Below are positions 1 through 6,466 of a stretch of DNA of 8,961 nt, piece after piece. The position numbers and the translations under genes were made by a program. The stretch is from contig CAILAO010001122.1 in the NCBI GenBank assembly GCA_903832105.1, positions 1 to 8,961 on the forward strand. The letters run 5' to 3'. This DNA comes from an uncultured Pseudomonadota bacterium. GTDB taxonomy: Bacteria; Bdellovibrionota_B; Oligoflexia; Oligoflexales; CAILAO01. Every line of letters starts with the position of its first letter. Position 1 is the stretch's first letter. The notes under the pieces were generated by a model. That model was given only the letters and a program-made list of their open reading frames with translations. It was not told where the DNA came from and did not search any database.

Positions 1-1
1 G

Positions 2-160
2 ATGAGGATTGGAAAGGAATTTCACGACGAACATGATGTTCGTTACTTATTAAGGCATTTAAATATTGAAAAATACGATGATGCTTTAAGCATTATAAAA
101 AAATATTATCCGCTGGAAAAGTTTCCTCAAAAAACTTTATATGTCCTCGAAGAGATCTAA
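2..160 (+). CDS. 3' end of a DUF6036/AbiEii-like nucleotidyltransferase (partial)
   Basis: The reading frame is open from the window edge to a TAA at 158-160 and gives 52 residues; the true start lies upstream, so the ATG at position 2 need not be the initiator. The peptide holds DEHDVRYLLRHLNI, then YDDALSIIKKYYP, and ends LYVLEEI. This matches my memory of the helical tail of DUF6036-type nucleotidyltransferases, where a D-x-x-D-I-x-x-L-L helix is followed by an 'A-x-x-I-I-x-x-Y-x-P' helix and a short LEE end. Proteins of that class are relatives of the AbiEii toxins and usually sit in toxin-antitoxin-like pairs. The catalytic GG(S/T) and DxD motifs would lie outside the window, so function cannot be checked here. 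It converges on the deiminase gene with a 41-bp gap. Confidence 0.6.
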   Translation: MRIGKEFHDEHDVRYLLRHLNIEKYDDALSIIKKYYPLEKFPQKTLYVLEEI

Positions 161-187
161 ATCTAAAATGCAGAGTCATCTTTTTCT

Positions 188-201
188 AGTGTCTCGACAC
201 T
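188..201. terminator. Small hairpin between convergent genes, possible terminator
   Basis: AGTGTCTCGACACT can fold into a 5-bp stem with a CTCG loop. On the plus strand it is followed by CTATTTTG, a poor U-tract; on the minus strand it lies directly after the deiminase stop codon and is followed by an A-rich run, so it does not look like a classical terminator for that gene. The position between two convergent gene ends supports a terminator role better than the base pairing does. Confidence 0.3.
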
Positions 202-1626
202 CTATTTTGCCACAACAAAATCAATCATCATATCGGGAGCAAAAATAGGATTTGTTTTTCGGACATGCGCCGAATCTTCTGCAGCAATAAATAACGCTAT
301 TTTTGTCCCCTCAGCTTGGCTCGGAATCTCTGCTTTATAGCGCCACTTTTCAATATGCGTCATCGGGAGTGGAGGCTGTTCAACGTCGTTGGCGCGCCAA
401 TAAACTTGGGGCAGAGTTTTTATCTCCGCACCAGGTGAAGGAATAATATCGGCATACACATCGACAGGTTTTCTTCGTAAAGCAGGAAGTGACGAAATGT
501 TAGGGAATATAAGGATTGTGTTTCTCGTAAGTAAGTTCCTTGCCCGGCAATGCACAGAATCTCCCCACGATGTATCTAGAGCTGAAACTCCAACAATATC
601 GTAACCGGGCAATGCTTGTTGATAAACTCTCTTGACGGTTTCATCTATAGAATCACCATAAATGGGAAAATACAGGGCATGGTTGCTAATGAAGGAATTT
701 ATATATGCGCGGAAAAAGTCCTCACTGCCTAATATTTTATTTTGCGATATCATTTTGAGTCTAAAAATTTTGTAAGGCGTTCCGTAGGGGCTTTTTAGCG
801 TTTTTAAAAGCGCCAGCATCTTTTCAGAATCAGCGCGATACTGTGATCCTTGTGGAAAATCGCTGAATACCCACGTATCTGGCGCAACAAGTTTTCCAAA
901 AGTATCCAAATGCTCGATGGTGATGCGCGGAGCCAATGGAGATGTCGTATATCTCTCAATGCCCAAATAGTCTTTCATCCGACTACGCACATCCTCGGCG
1001 GATAAAGCATAATTTTCCGTATATACCAGCGTCGAGGAAAATGCATTTTCGATGCCATCATTATAATAATTTCCTCCGGTATGAACCAAGCCCGGCTGAT
1101 AAAGAGGAAGTCCCATTGTCTTGGCAATAAAACCAGGAACCACGTCATCGTTTGGTCTGGGACGATTGTATTTAGTATCGACAATGCCAAATTTTCCCAA
1201 GCCGTCGACAACAAACCAGGGCCCATAGTCACGAATCCAAATACTGTCTGTCTTAAATACAAAATAGGAAATCTTGTCACTCGGAATGCTGTTTTGTACC
1301 AACCAGTTTTGCCACCAATCCTTCTCATTTTCATCATCCGCAAAAAGTTTTACAGGCCCTCTTTGCTGAAGTGCGCGTACAAATGAGGGATTGGTCCAAA
1401 GCGTCATGGCGGCATCAGAAGCCTCCCATTCCGCTAACGAGTGTATAGGCGCCACAGGAGCCTCCGTTTGCGCCGCCTCTTCGGCATCATCAGAGCGAGT
1501 GAGTTCTTCTTCTGTGAATCCAATGGGAAGATTTTTTTGATCTGGTTGAGTTGCAAATGACTGCGAAATATCAAAGAACATGCCCACAGACAAAATGAGG
1601 AAAGAGTCGATATATTTCATTCTCAT
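202..1626 (-). CDS. Exported peptidyl-arginine deiminase family protein (PAD_porph type)
   Basis: Predicted guanidino-group hydrolase of the family that includes agmatine deiminase and Porphyromonas-type peptidyl-arginine deiminase (Arg side chain or agmatine to the ureido product plus ammonia). Family landmarks appear in order: DSIWIRDYGP (residues 127-136), PNDD (158-161), HTGGN (182-186), IEHLD (237-241) and GDSVHCRAR with the expected nucleophile Cys360. Residues 1-25 form a signal peptide ending SQSFA, so the enzyme should leave the cytoplasm; a Glu/Ala-rich linker (about 38-60) follows. Export and HCRAR, rather than the HCITQ usual in cytosolic agmatine deiminases, favour a protein or peptide substrate (inference). 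I chose the ATG at 1626 because GAGG lies 6 nt upstream (1633-1636); the in-frame ATG at 1638 has no ribosome-binding site and would add four residues. At about 474 aa it is longer than typical agmatine deiminases, and no truncation is visible. It is transcribed divergently from the barrel protein gene. Confidence 0.85.
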   Translation of the reverse strand: MRMKYIDSFLILSVGMFFDISQSFATQPDQKNLPIGFTEEELTRSDDAEEAAQTEAPVAPIHSLAEWEASDAAMTLWTNPSFVRALQQRGPVKLFADDENEKDWWQNWLVQNSIPSDKISYFVFKTDSIWIRDYGPWFVVDGLGKFGIVDTKYNRPRPNDDVVPGFIAKTMGLPLYQPGLVHTGGNYYNDGIENAFSSTLVYTENYALSAEDVRSRMKDYLGIERYTTSPLAPRITIEHLDTFGKLVAPDTWVFSDFPQGSQYRADSEKMLALLKTLKSPYGTPYKIFRLKMISQNKILGSEDFFRAYINSFISNHALYFPIYGDSIDETVKRVYQQALPGYDIVGVSALDTSWGDSVHCRARNLLTRNTILIFPNISSLPALRRKPVDVYADIIPSPGAEIKTLPQVYWRANDVEQPPLPMTHIEKWRYKAEIPSQAEGTKIALFIAAEDSAHVRKTNPIFAPDMMIDFVVAK

Positions 1627-1666
1627 AAAAAACCTCATCTAGAAAAAATGAATTGTATTATGAGAT

Positions 1667-1695
1667 ATTATATACAGAGCTGCATTTTGATACAA
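1667..1695 (-). promoter_or_regulatory. Sigma70-type promoter for the deiminase gene
   Basis: Read on the minus strand, TTGTAT (1690-1695) is followed after exactly 17 nt by a perfect TATAAT (1667-1672). Transcription would start near 1660 and leave a leader of about 35 nt with the GAGG ribosome-binding site before the ATG at 1626. This is the best promoter match in the window. Confidence 0.65.
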
Positions 1696-1770
1696 TGAAA
1701 CAAAATTGGGTCGCCGGCAGAATATGCCGTTTCAAATCAGAAATCAGGAACGTTTGTAAGAAAGAATTTG

Positions 1771-1801
1771 TTCCATTTCTGTAACTCATTGTTTATATAA
1801 T
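1771..1801 (+). promoter_or_regulatory. Candidate promoter for the beta-barrel protein gene
   Basis: A perfect TATAAT lies at 1796-1801, 43 nt before the start codon. The -35 is weak: TTCCAT (1771-1776) at 19 nt is the nearest candidate, so the promoter may depend on an activator or another sigma factor. A GGGAG ribosome-binding site follows at 1831-1835. Confidence 0.4.
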
Positions 1802-1844
1802 GGATTTAAGATATTAATAAATTCGGTGATGGGAGTGCGTCAGA

Positions 1845-2897
1845 ATGAAGAGAATTTCAAAATTAATTTTGGCTTCGGTATTCATCTGCGGTTGTCCTGT
1901 TTTTGCGCAAGAGTCCGCGACCCAAGAATGTGAGCGAGAGAGAATAATTGACCCGTATATAAGCGTTTTTTCTATATCACCAACACAATTTTATTCTGTA
2001 AAAAACGGTGGACTTTTCAGCGCTGTTTTGCTTGGAAAAGCAAATACAAAGACCACAGGTGAAAAAGTAAATGTGAAAAAAAGTATCACATCAGACACAG
2101 ACATTCAAAATTTCTTCTTTAGTGGGGTCTCAGCTCCGTTAAAAAATCGTATTCAGATAGGTGGCACAATAGAAAAACAAACGCTCTCGACATCAGTTAA
2201 AATAACCCAAGGTCAGCAAAATGCCAAAACTAGCGAAAAATCGGATGCTACAGAATTCGGGCCATTTGCAGCAATTCACCTTAATTCTAAGTTGAGCCTT
2301 GGTGTTCAGCTAGCTTTTCGGTCGGAACAAATCGATCCTAAAGAGGGTAATGGCGCATTCTTTAGCTTTATGACATTCAATCCGTCGTTGCTATATCACA
2401 ATGAATATATGGAAGTGGTTCTTTTTTATACCCCCACAATCCGACTAATTGAGGAGGGAGGTTCAATCGGCGAAGCGGGCACAGTAGGTGTTTTGAGCCG
2501 CTTTTGGTTGACAAATGATATTTCAATTGGTGGCTCATTGACTCATAACAGAGAATCAGAACTTAGCAAAGAGACGAGAAAAAATTCAGCGTCATTTGCT
2601 TTACTATCAGAATATCAGCTAGAAAAAGAATTTTTTATAGGTGCCAGCATTGAACATACAACAGCTTCGGCAAAATCGGGCTTAGATAAAGCTCCCGATA
2701 CTATTGCGAGCAACCAAATTATTTTAAATGAATTTTATTATTTAGAAAAAGAAATTCGATTGGGTGTGGGCTTCTACTATACTTTCAATGCCGAAGAAAC
2801 GGGCACCGGAATTGATGACAACACGAATGAAAAAATTAAAATCACTACATCGGCCGCTGCTTGGGGAATTGCTATGAGTGTGAATTATATTTTCTAA
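1845..2897 (+). CDS. Probable outer-membrane beta-barrel protein
   Basis: A 350-residue protein of unrecognised family. It starts with a signal peptide (KR, then a hydrophobic stretch, cleavage likely after PVFA at residue 21). The mature part alternates short polar and hydrophobic runs with many Gly, Ser, Thr and aromatic residues (for example LSLGVQLAFRSEQ, DISIGGSLTHNRE, FFIGASIEHT, IRLGVGFYYTF), the pattern of amphipathic barrel strands. It ends in SVNYIF; a C-terminal phenylalanine with alternating hydrophobics is the usual BAM recognition signature of outer-membrane proteins. Length fits a barrel of roughly 12-16 strands (inference). The two Cys in the signal region are not in a lipobox. 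GGGAG 9 nt upstream supports the ATG. The ligand or role cannot be told. It stands alone, divergent from the deiminase and convergent with the M48 gene. Confidence 0.7.
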   Translation: MKRISKLILASVFICGCPVFAQESATQECERERIIDPYISVFSISPTQFYSVKNGGLFSAVLLGKANTKTTGEKVNVKKSITSDTDIQNFFFSGVSAPLKNRIQIGGTIEKQTLSTSVKITQGQQNAKTSEKSDATEFGPFAAIHLNSKLSLGVQLAFRSEQIDPKEGNGAFFSFMTFNPSLLYHNEYMEVVLFYTPTIRLIEEGGSIGEAGTVGVLSRFWLTNDISIGGSLTHNRESELSKETRKNSASFALLSEYQLEKEFFIGASIEHTTASAKSGLDKAPDTIASNQIILNEFYYLEKEIRLGVGFYYTFNAEETGTGIDDNTNEKIKITTSAAAWGIAMSVNYIF

Positions 2898-3054
2898 GCG
2901 TGAAATTGTAAGATGTGGGACAAAATCGCATTAGTTGCGCTCAAAATCGGTCTTCAAAAACTAAATGACAGCAGTCAAAAAAAGTTGCAACTCGATACCT
3001 GCTAACTTCTCTACCATTTCTAGTCTAGGTTTTCTCCACTGCTCTCTATATTTA
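2898..3054. other. Convergent intergenic spacer without a clear terminator
   Basis: 157 bp between the stops of the barrel gene and the M48 gene. I looked for a stem followed by T residues. The best is a short self-complementary AGTTGCAACT followed by a run of T on the minus strand (about 2978-2995), too weak to call. No gene is visible. Confidence 0.4.
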
Positions 3055-4950
3055 TTACTGTAAAATCGTATCGATCATCAAGCCTCGGTTGCCGGAACCG
3101 CTGCCCACACCGCTACCCGGTTGTGGTAAAGCTTCAGGAAGTGGTCTATCTTTCCAGAATTCATTAAGCTTTTTCATCCTCGCCATGGTTTCTTCCCAAC
3201 TTGGCGTCATTGGTGGATGAGATGCTGGTACCAGCTTGTGCTGGTGTGCGTTGATTTCGCGAGATGCATTGAACAGTCGATAACAACCGCCATGATGGGT
3301 ATCGAAGAGGGTTCCAACGAAAATCATGCGATAGATTTTCTCACCATTCGAATCATCTATCCAATCCTGGCGACGCAGACGTTCACATTCCTCAAAAGAG
3401 ATATCATTTTGTTCAATAAATGCCTCAGGATCTTTTTTGCCAAAACCCTCGATACTTCGATACTGAGCGGCTTCCATTTGTTTCGGATCAATTCCGATGG
3501 CAGCCATTGCCTCAAGTGAAAAGTCATCAGCTTCCTGTTCAGCCGTGTAGTACCCGAGATGTCTCGTTTTGAGGCTATCAATAAATGTTTTTTGCTCTTT
3601 TTGCGCCAGTAGGTCTTTTCCGTTTATATACTCCAAAGCCTCTGCGAGTTTTACATTCACGGGTATGGAGGTGACAAAATCAAGTTTAGCGTTTGAAAGA
3701 AGATTCATGAACGATTTCATATCGAGGTTTTTATTACCTGATGCTCCTTCTATAACAGTAATGTCGGCAGAACATTTTTGCACGAGCGTTTCATAGTTAG
3801 CATACGATTTTCGCTGATCTTCAGATAGAGTCCCTTCGTTGTACATCGTGATCGCCCAATCCTTCGAAGACTCTTCTTTCAGTGTTTTACAGGATTCTGT
3901 ACAGTTGACGAGTTCTTTGCCGCAAGTTTCTTCCAATAGGTAAGGTAGCATTCCGACGATATAGCGTTGTGTTCGCGCTTGATAATGGGCGTTCTTAACA
4001 CCTCGCGGGATGTAGCTAACTTTTTTATTAAGCCCACGCATAAGATCGTCATTGTCGGCTGTCGGTGCGGGCTTATGCGGTGGATGCTTGATTTCTTCTT
4101 GGTAAAAATAATTGTACATAGTCGGAACAATCCCAACAACTGCATGACCCCGGTAATAATGACCTATTTCATGGGCTAATACCGCGACAAGAAGTTTTTC
4201 ATCACCCATATACTCAATCATGGGCGCAGAAATCGTGATGACGGAGGATGCGGCGGAAAATTCAATCATCTTGGCTTTTTTAGCGGAAACGAAAATATCA
4301 CACTCCGGCCCTTCCACGGTTAGACCTTCCGAAACCTTCTTCAATCTGCATGGCCCGTCAATTTTATTAAACCACGTTATAAAACCATCAATGTCATTTG
4401 ACCAAGCTGCATTGAAGCAAGGCGGATTATACTGAAAGGGATTGAAAGGGCTAAAAACTGATGTGGGTCTTACATCGAGAAAGTCGATACTTGCCCGTTC
4501 TATCTCTTCCTCTGGATTTTCTTTCAGTTTGTCAGTTGGAGTTATAAAAGGAATATTCAAACAAACTGGAATGGCTGTAGAAAAGGCGTCGATGGATTTT
4601 CCTGGGACCACCAGGACTCTGGGTTTAGGAACTATTTTCGCAATCTTGGGATTTGACAAAATAATTTTGTCATGAATCTGATCAGCCCAATATTGAAGTC
4701 TTTTTACCAGGGGATCATCAGTCGTCAACGCCTCGCTAAGCTGAAAAGCATGCAGATTCTGTTTGGCGCCTTGTCTGAAGTCGTCGTATGAACTGTCATG
4801 CCAGTAATACGGTATAGCTTCTTGCACGGGCTCGCCCACGTCATGCTTCAACTGATTATGAGCGGTGTTCTCCCTTGTTTTGCAGCCGATCTGGAAAAGA
4901 AATAACCCCGCAACAACAAGAGCTGTTTTAACTAAGTCTTTATATTTCAT
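3055..4950 (-). CDS. M48-type zinc metallopeptidase, probable lipoprotein
   Basis: A 631-residue predicted gluzincin protease. Zinc-site motif HEIGH lies at residues 260-264 (His260, Glu261, His264), inside LVAVLAHEIGHYYRGHA. A second motif, EQEAD at 471-475, would supply the third ligand, Glu471, as in M48 proteins such as BepA and HtpX. Near the end, SHPPMTPSWEE recalls the HPP segment that closes M48 domains. The N-terminus is a hydrophobic signal ending QIGC (Cys23), a loose lipobox because position -3 is Gln, so membrane anchoring is likely but not certain. The about 210 residues between the zinc motifs are far more than usual and include Cys343, Cys350 and Cys354. The C-terminus is a Gly/Ser/Pro-rich tail. 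I start at 4950 because AGGAGG lies 9 nt upstream; the frame is open to 5034, which would put 28 non-signal residues before the signal sequence. The role could be envelope quality control or secreted proteolysis. Confidence 0.8.
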   Translation of the reverse strand: MKYKDLVKTALVVAGLFLFQIGCKTRENTAHNQLKHDVGEPVQEAIPYYWHDSSYDDFRQGAKQNLHAFQLSEALTTDDPLVKRLQYWADQIHDKIILSNPKIAKIVPKPRVLVVPGKSIDAFSTAIPVCLNIPFITPTDKLKENPEEEIERASIDFLDVRPTSVFSPFNPFQYNPPCFNAAWSNDIDGFITWFNKIDGPCRLKKVSEGLTVEGPECDIFVSAKKAKMIEFSAASSVITISAPMIEYMGDEKLLVAVLAHEIGHYYRGHAVVGIVPTMYNYFYQEEIKHPPHKPAPTADNDDLMRGLNKKVSYIPRGVKNAHYQARTQRYIVGMLPYLLEETCGKELVNCTESCKTLKEESSKDWAITMYNEGTLSEDQRKSYANYETLVQKCSADITVIEGASGNKNLDMKSFMNLLSNAKLDFVTSIPVNVKLAEALEYINGKDLLAQKEQKTFIDSLKTRHLGYYTAEQEADDFSLEAMAAIGIDPKQMEAAQYRSIEGFGKKDPEAFIEQNDISFEECERLRRQDWIDDSNGEKIYRMIFVGTLFDTHHGGCYRLFNASREINAHQHKLVPASHPPMTPSWEETMARMKKLNEFWKDRPLPEALPQPGSGVGSGSGNRGLMIDTILQ

Positions 4951-4959
4951 AGACAAAAT

Positions 4960-4965
4960 CCTCCT
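4960..4965 (-). promoter_or_regulatory. Perfect Shine-Dalgarno that fixes the M48 gene start
   Basis: AGGAGG on the minus strand, 9 nt before the ATG at 4950. It lies inside the longer open frame, so it argues that the 28 extra upstream codons are not translated. The 257 bp upstream (to the IS66 piece) hold no promoter I can defend and no gene. Confidence 0.7.
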
Positions 4966-5207
4966 AAAAAAGCCGTGAATAAACAGCGGGTTCTTGGAAT
5001 TTATAGTTTTGAGTTTATCAAAAGATCGAGGCAAAGACTCTAAATTTCGATAAAAATACTCAAGTCAGTTTTGTTTTGATACCGCCAAAAAGGCCGTTTA
5101 TGACAAGACTTAACCGATTAAATTCATGGAAAATATGTGTCCTTCCGGCGAGGTTGCGTTGATTCCTCAGATCTTCTCCTCTAAAATCGAGTTGTGATGT
5201 GTGTTCT

Positions 5208-5498
5208 CTAGGCTTCCAGCGCGTTGGCATTTTTAGATGAAAAATTCCACGGCAAAAAATTCTCTGGATGCTTTTTGACTTCCTCGGCGTTTCGCATGAT
5301 GTGGACGAGGTATTCATGGACATTGATTTTGGCACTAAACGCTGTGGCGCATAGACTCATTAACACATCCGCGACGGCAGCCCCGATGGGCTCTTTGAAA
5401 AAGAGGGTGTTCTTGCGATGTAGGATCACAAGCTTAAGCTTTTGTTCTTGGATGTTGTTATCGAGTGGCGCTCCGGCGTACTTTGTAAAAGCCATATC
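5208..5498 (-). pseudogene. C-terminal remnant of an IS66-family transposase (TnpC)
   Basis: The minus frame contains GAPLDNN, then ILHRKNTLFF, then INVHEYLVHIMRNAEEVKKHP, and ends LPWNF plus ten residues. This is the typical IS66 transposase tail: an lDNN segment with the catalytic-region Asn pair, a RKN-LF motif, a helical 'Y-L' stretch and a terminal LPWN(Y/F). Only about 90 residues remain of a protein usually near 500 aa, so it cannot be active. Upstream of GAPLDNN (which starts near 5474) the frame stays open to 5516, but similarity fades and the opposite strand becomes ORF6N coding sequence; the junction is somewhere around 5475-5500. I found neither tnpA/tnpB nor terminal repeats. It marks where an insertion sequence once entered. 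Confidence 0.8.
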
Positions 5499-5960
5499 TT
5501 TTTGATCAGGCATCACAAAGTCATGCTCGATGACGATCTAGCGAGAATGTACGAAGTGGAAACCAAGAAATTTATCCAGGCTGTTAAAAGAAATATTGAT
5601 CGTTTTCCAGATGATTTTATGTTCCAGCTTGATTTGAATGAATTTGAACTTCTGAGAAAGCAAAAGAAAGAATGGGGCGGTCGAAGGTATCTGCCATATG
5701 CTTTTACCGAGCAAGGCGTTGCCATGCTTTCGAGTGTTCTCAAAAGCAAAAGAGCGATACAGGTTAATATTGAAATCATGCGCGCTTTCGTGAAACTGCG
5801 TCAGTTACTAAAGTCTCACGTGGAGTTGGCTCGAAAACTCGATACGATTGAGAAAAAGTATGACGTTCAGTTTAAAATTGTGTTCGATGCAATAAGAAAG
5901 CTTATGACCGAACCAGAAGGTAAAACGAGACCAATAGGCTTTCGCCCTAACCATGATTAA
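5442..5960 (+). CDS. ORF6N-domain (KilA-N related) protein, 5'-truncated
   Basis: ORF6N domains are DNA-binding modules common in phages and bacterial accessory DNA. The core is clear: IRHHKVMLDDDLARMY, then VKRNIDRFPDDFMFQL, WGGRRYLPYAFTEQGVAML, and RAIQVNIEIMRAFVKLR, followed by a coiled-coil-like tail (about residues 118-155) ending RPIGF. The C-terminus looks complete. The start is not. Family members normally carry 15-25 residues before 'IxLIRGxKVM', but here similarity begins near residue 18-21 (about 5493-5502) and the codons before it overlap the IS66 remnant on the other strand. The only upstream start in frame is a TTG at 5442 without a ribosome-binding site; the first ATG, at 5523, would cut into the domain. 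It may be a pseudogene or may be expressed as a shortened protein. No partner gene is recognised. Confidence 0.7.
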   Translation: MFLDVVIEWRSGVLCKSHIFLIRHHKVMLDDDLARMYEVETKKFIQAVKRNIDRFPDDFMFQLDLNEFELLRKQKKEWGGRRYLPYAFTEQGVAMLSSVLKSKRAIQVNIEIMRAFVKLRQLLKSHVELARKLDTIEKKYDVQFKIVFDAIRKLMTEPEGKTRPIGFRPNHD

Positions 5961-5979
5961 TTCAATGTTTATTCCCCTT

Positions 5980-6018
5980 GGCAATCTTGAGGTCACAAAT
6001 TGTGACCTCAAGATTGCC
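5980..6018. repeat. Near-perfect 39-bp palindrome
   Basis: Two 19-bp arms (5980-5998 and 6000-6018) are exact reverse complements around a single A at 5999. It begins 20 bp after the ORF6N stop and ends 2 bp before the duplicated antitoxin fragment. In RNA it would form a very stable hairpin on either strand, but neither side is followed by a T-run, so it is not a standard terminator. Possible roles are an operator, an RNA processing or stability element, or a scar of recombination. Confidence 0.9.
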
Positions 6019-6020
6019 CG

Positions 6021-6130
6021 TAGAAAGATGGAACCGCACACTGAAAAGCTTTTAAGACTTATGATTCTTGTCAGTATGGGACCTTTTCGAGATTACGAAG
6101 AAATTAAAAACCTCGGGCTTACTAATAAAA
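6021..6130 (+). repeat. Direct repeat copy 1 (antitoxin 3' fragment)
   Basis: 110 bp aligned without gaps to 6784-6893. The first 50 bp are identical and the total is 6 mismatches (about 94.5 % identity); three of these change amino acids (Ala/Val, Phe/Ile, Phe/Leu). Beyond 6130 the two copies diverge at once. Confidence 0.95.
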
Positions 6131-6160
6131 TTGAAACGGCAAAACATTTAGAGGATTGAC

Positions 6161-6463
6161 GTGAAATCAATAGTTAATATAGAATCAAGACTTGGGCGAC
6201 AGCAAGCTAAGAAAACGCTGGCTGAGGTTTTACAAAAAAATCCGCATTGTATTTCGTTAACAAAACATTGCAGGGAGCAAATGCAGAAGAGAAATATGAT
6301 TGTAGGTGATTTGATCAACGTTTTACACGGTGGTCAGATCGTATGTGACCCAGAATTTGAACACGAAGAATGGAGATATCGAATTGAAACGGAGAAAATG
6401 GTTATCGTCATCTCGTTTCACAAACCCGCGAACGTGCGTTGTATTACAGCATGGAGAAAATAA
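6161..6463 (+). CDS. DUF4258 family protein, putative toxin of a type II TA pair
   Basis: A 100-residue protein. Central ISLTKHCREQMQKRNM (residues 31-46) fits the DUF4258 pattern of a His followed by 'R/Q-M-x-x-R-x-I/M' (His36, Arg44), then DLINVLHGGQIV, an acidic stretch, WRYRIETEKMVIVISF and a closing VRCITAWRK strand. DUF4258 proteins are small, probably RelE/BrnT-like folds often paired with HTH antitoxins; toxicity here is inferred from that pairing. Start is GTG with GAGG 6 nt upstream (6151-6154). The antitoxin gene begins 3 bp after the stop, so they should be one transcript with the toxin first, the same order as mqsR-mqsA. It does not look like MqsR itself. I see no promoter directly upstream; the message may begin in or before the palindrome region. 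Confidence 0.7.
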   Translation: MKSIVNIESRLGRQQAKKTLAEVLQKNPHCISLTKHCREQMQKRNMIVGDLINVLHGGQIVCDPEFEHEEWRYRIETEKMVIVISFHKPANVRCITAWRK

Positions 6464-6466
6464 TCA

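Larger units (their letters stand above)
5953..6159 (+). pseudogene. Chimeric 68-codon frame carrying a truncated antitoxin C-terminus
   Basis: From an ATG at 5953, overlapping the ORF6N stop by 8 bp, a frame runs through the palindrome (encoding NLEVTNCDLKIA) and then into KMEPHTEKLLRLMIL and MGPFRDYEE, which repeats the C-terminal part of the MqsA-like antitoxin 760 bp downstream. It ends IETAKHLED with TGA at 6157-6159, one base before the toxin GTG. The zinc finger and HTH are missing, so this is most simply the stump of a second antitoxin gene joined to foreign sequence. No ribosome-binding site is obvious at 5953, but overlap with the ORF6N stop could allow re-initiation. Its last codons contain the GAGG used by the toxin gene, so its translation might affect toxin translation (inference). 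Confidence 0.6.

Noticed and set aside
975..1343. A 122-codon minus frame inside the deiminase gene, and plus-strand frames opposite it
   Set aside because: They overlap the conserved deiminase motifs in the true frame and show no family features or ribosome-binding sites.
3217..4675. Several short plus-strand frames opposite the M48 gene
   Set aside because: All lie opposite a long intact coding frame with zinc motifs; none has recognisable domains or a start signal.
4951..5034. Extra 28 N-terminal codons of the M48 protein
   Set aside because: They precede a complete signal sequence, and a perfect AGGAGG 9 nt before the ATG at 4950 marks the real start.
5060..5335. A 91-codon minus frame across the IS66 region
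   Set aside because: It is a second frame over the transposase tail. The neighbouring frame carries the real IS66 motifs, and beyond 5208 nothing recognisable continues.
5980..6018. Palindrome as a rho-independent terminator of the ORF6N gene
   Set aside because: The stem is strong, but neither strand has a T-run after it (CGTAGAAAG on plus, AAGGGGAAT on minus).
6161..6463. Naming the toxin MqsR
   Set aside because: The gene order fits, but the protein lacks the MqsR sequence pattern I know and instead shows the DUF4258 His...R motif.
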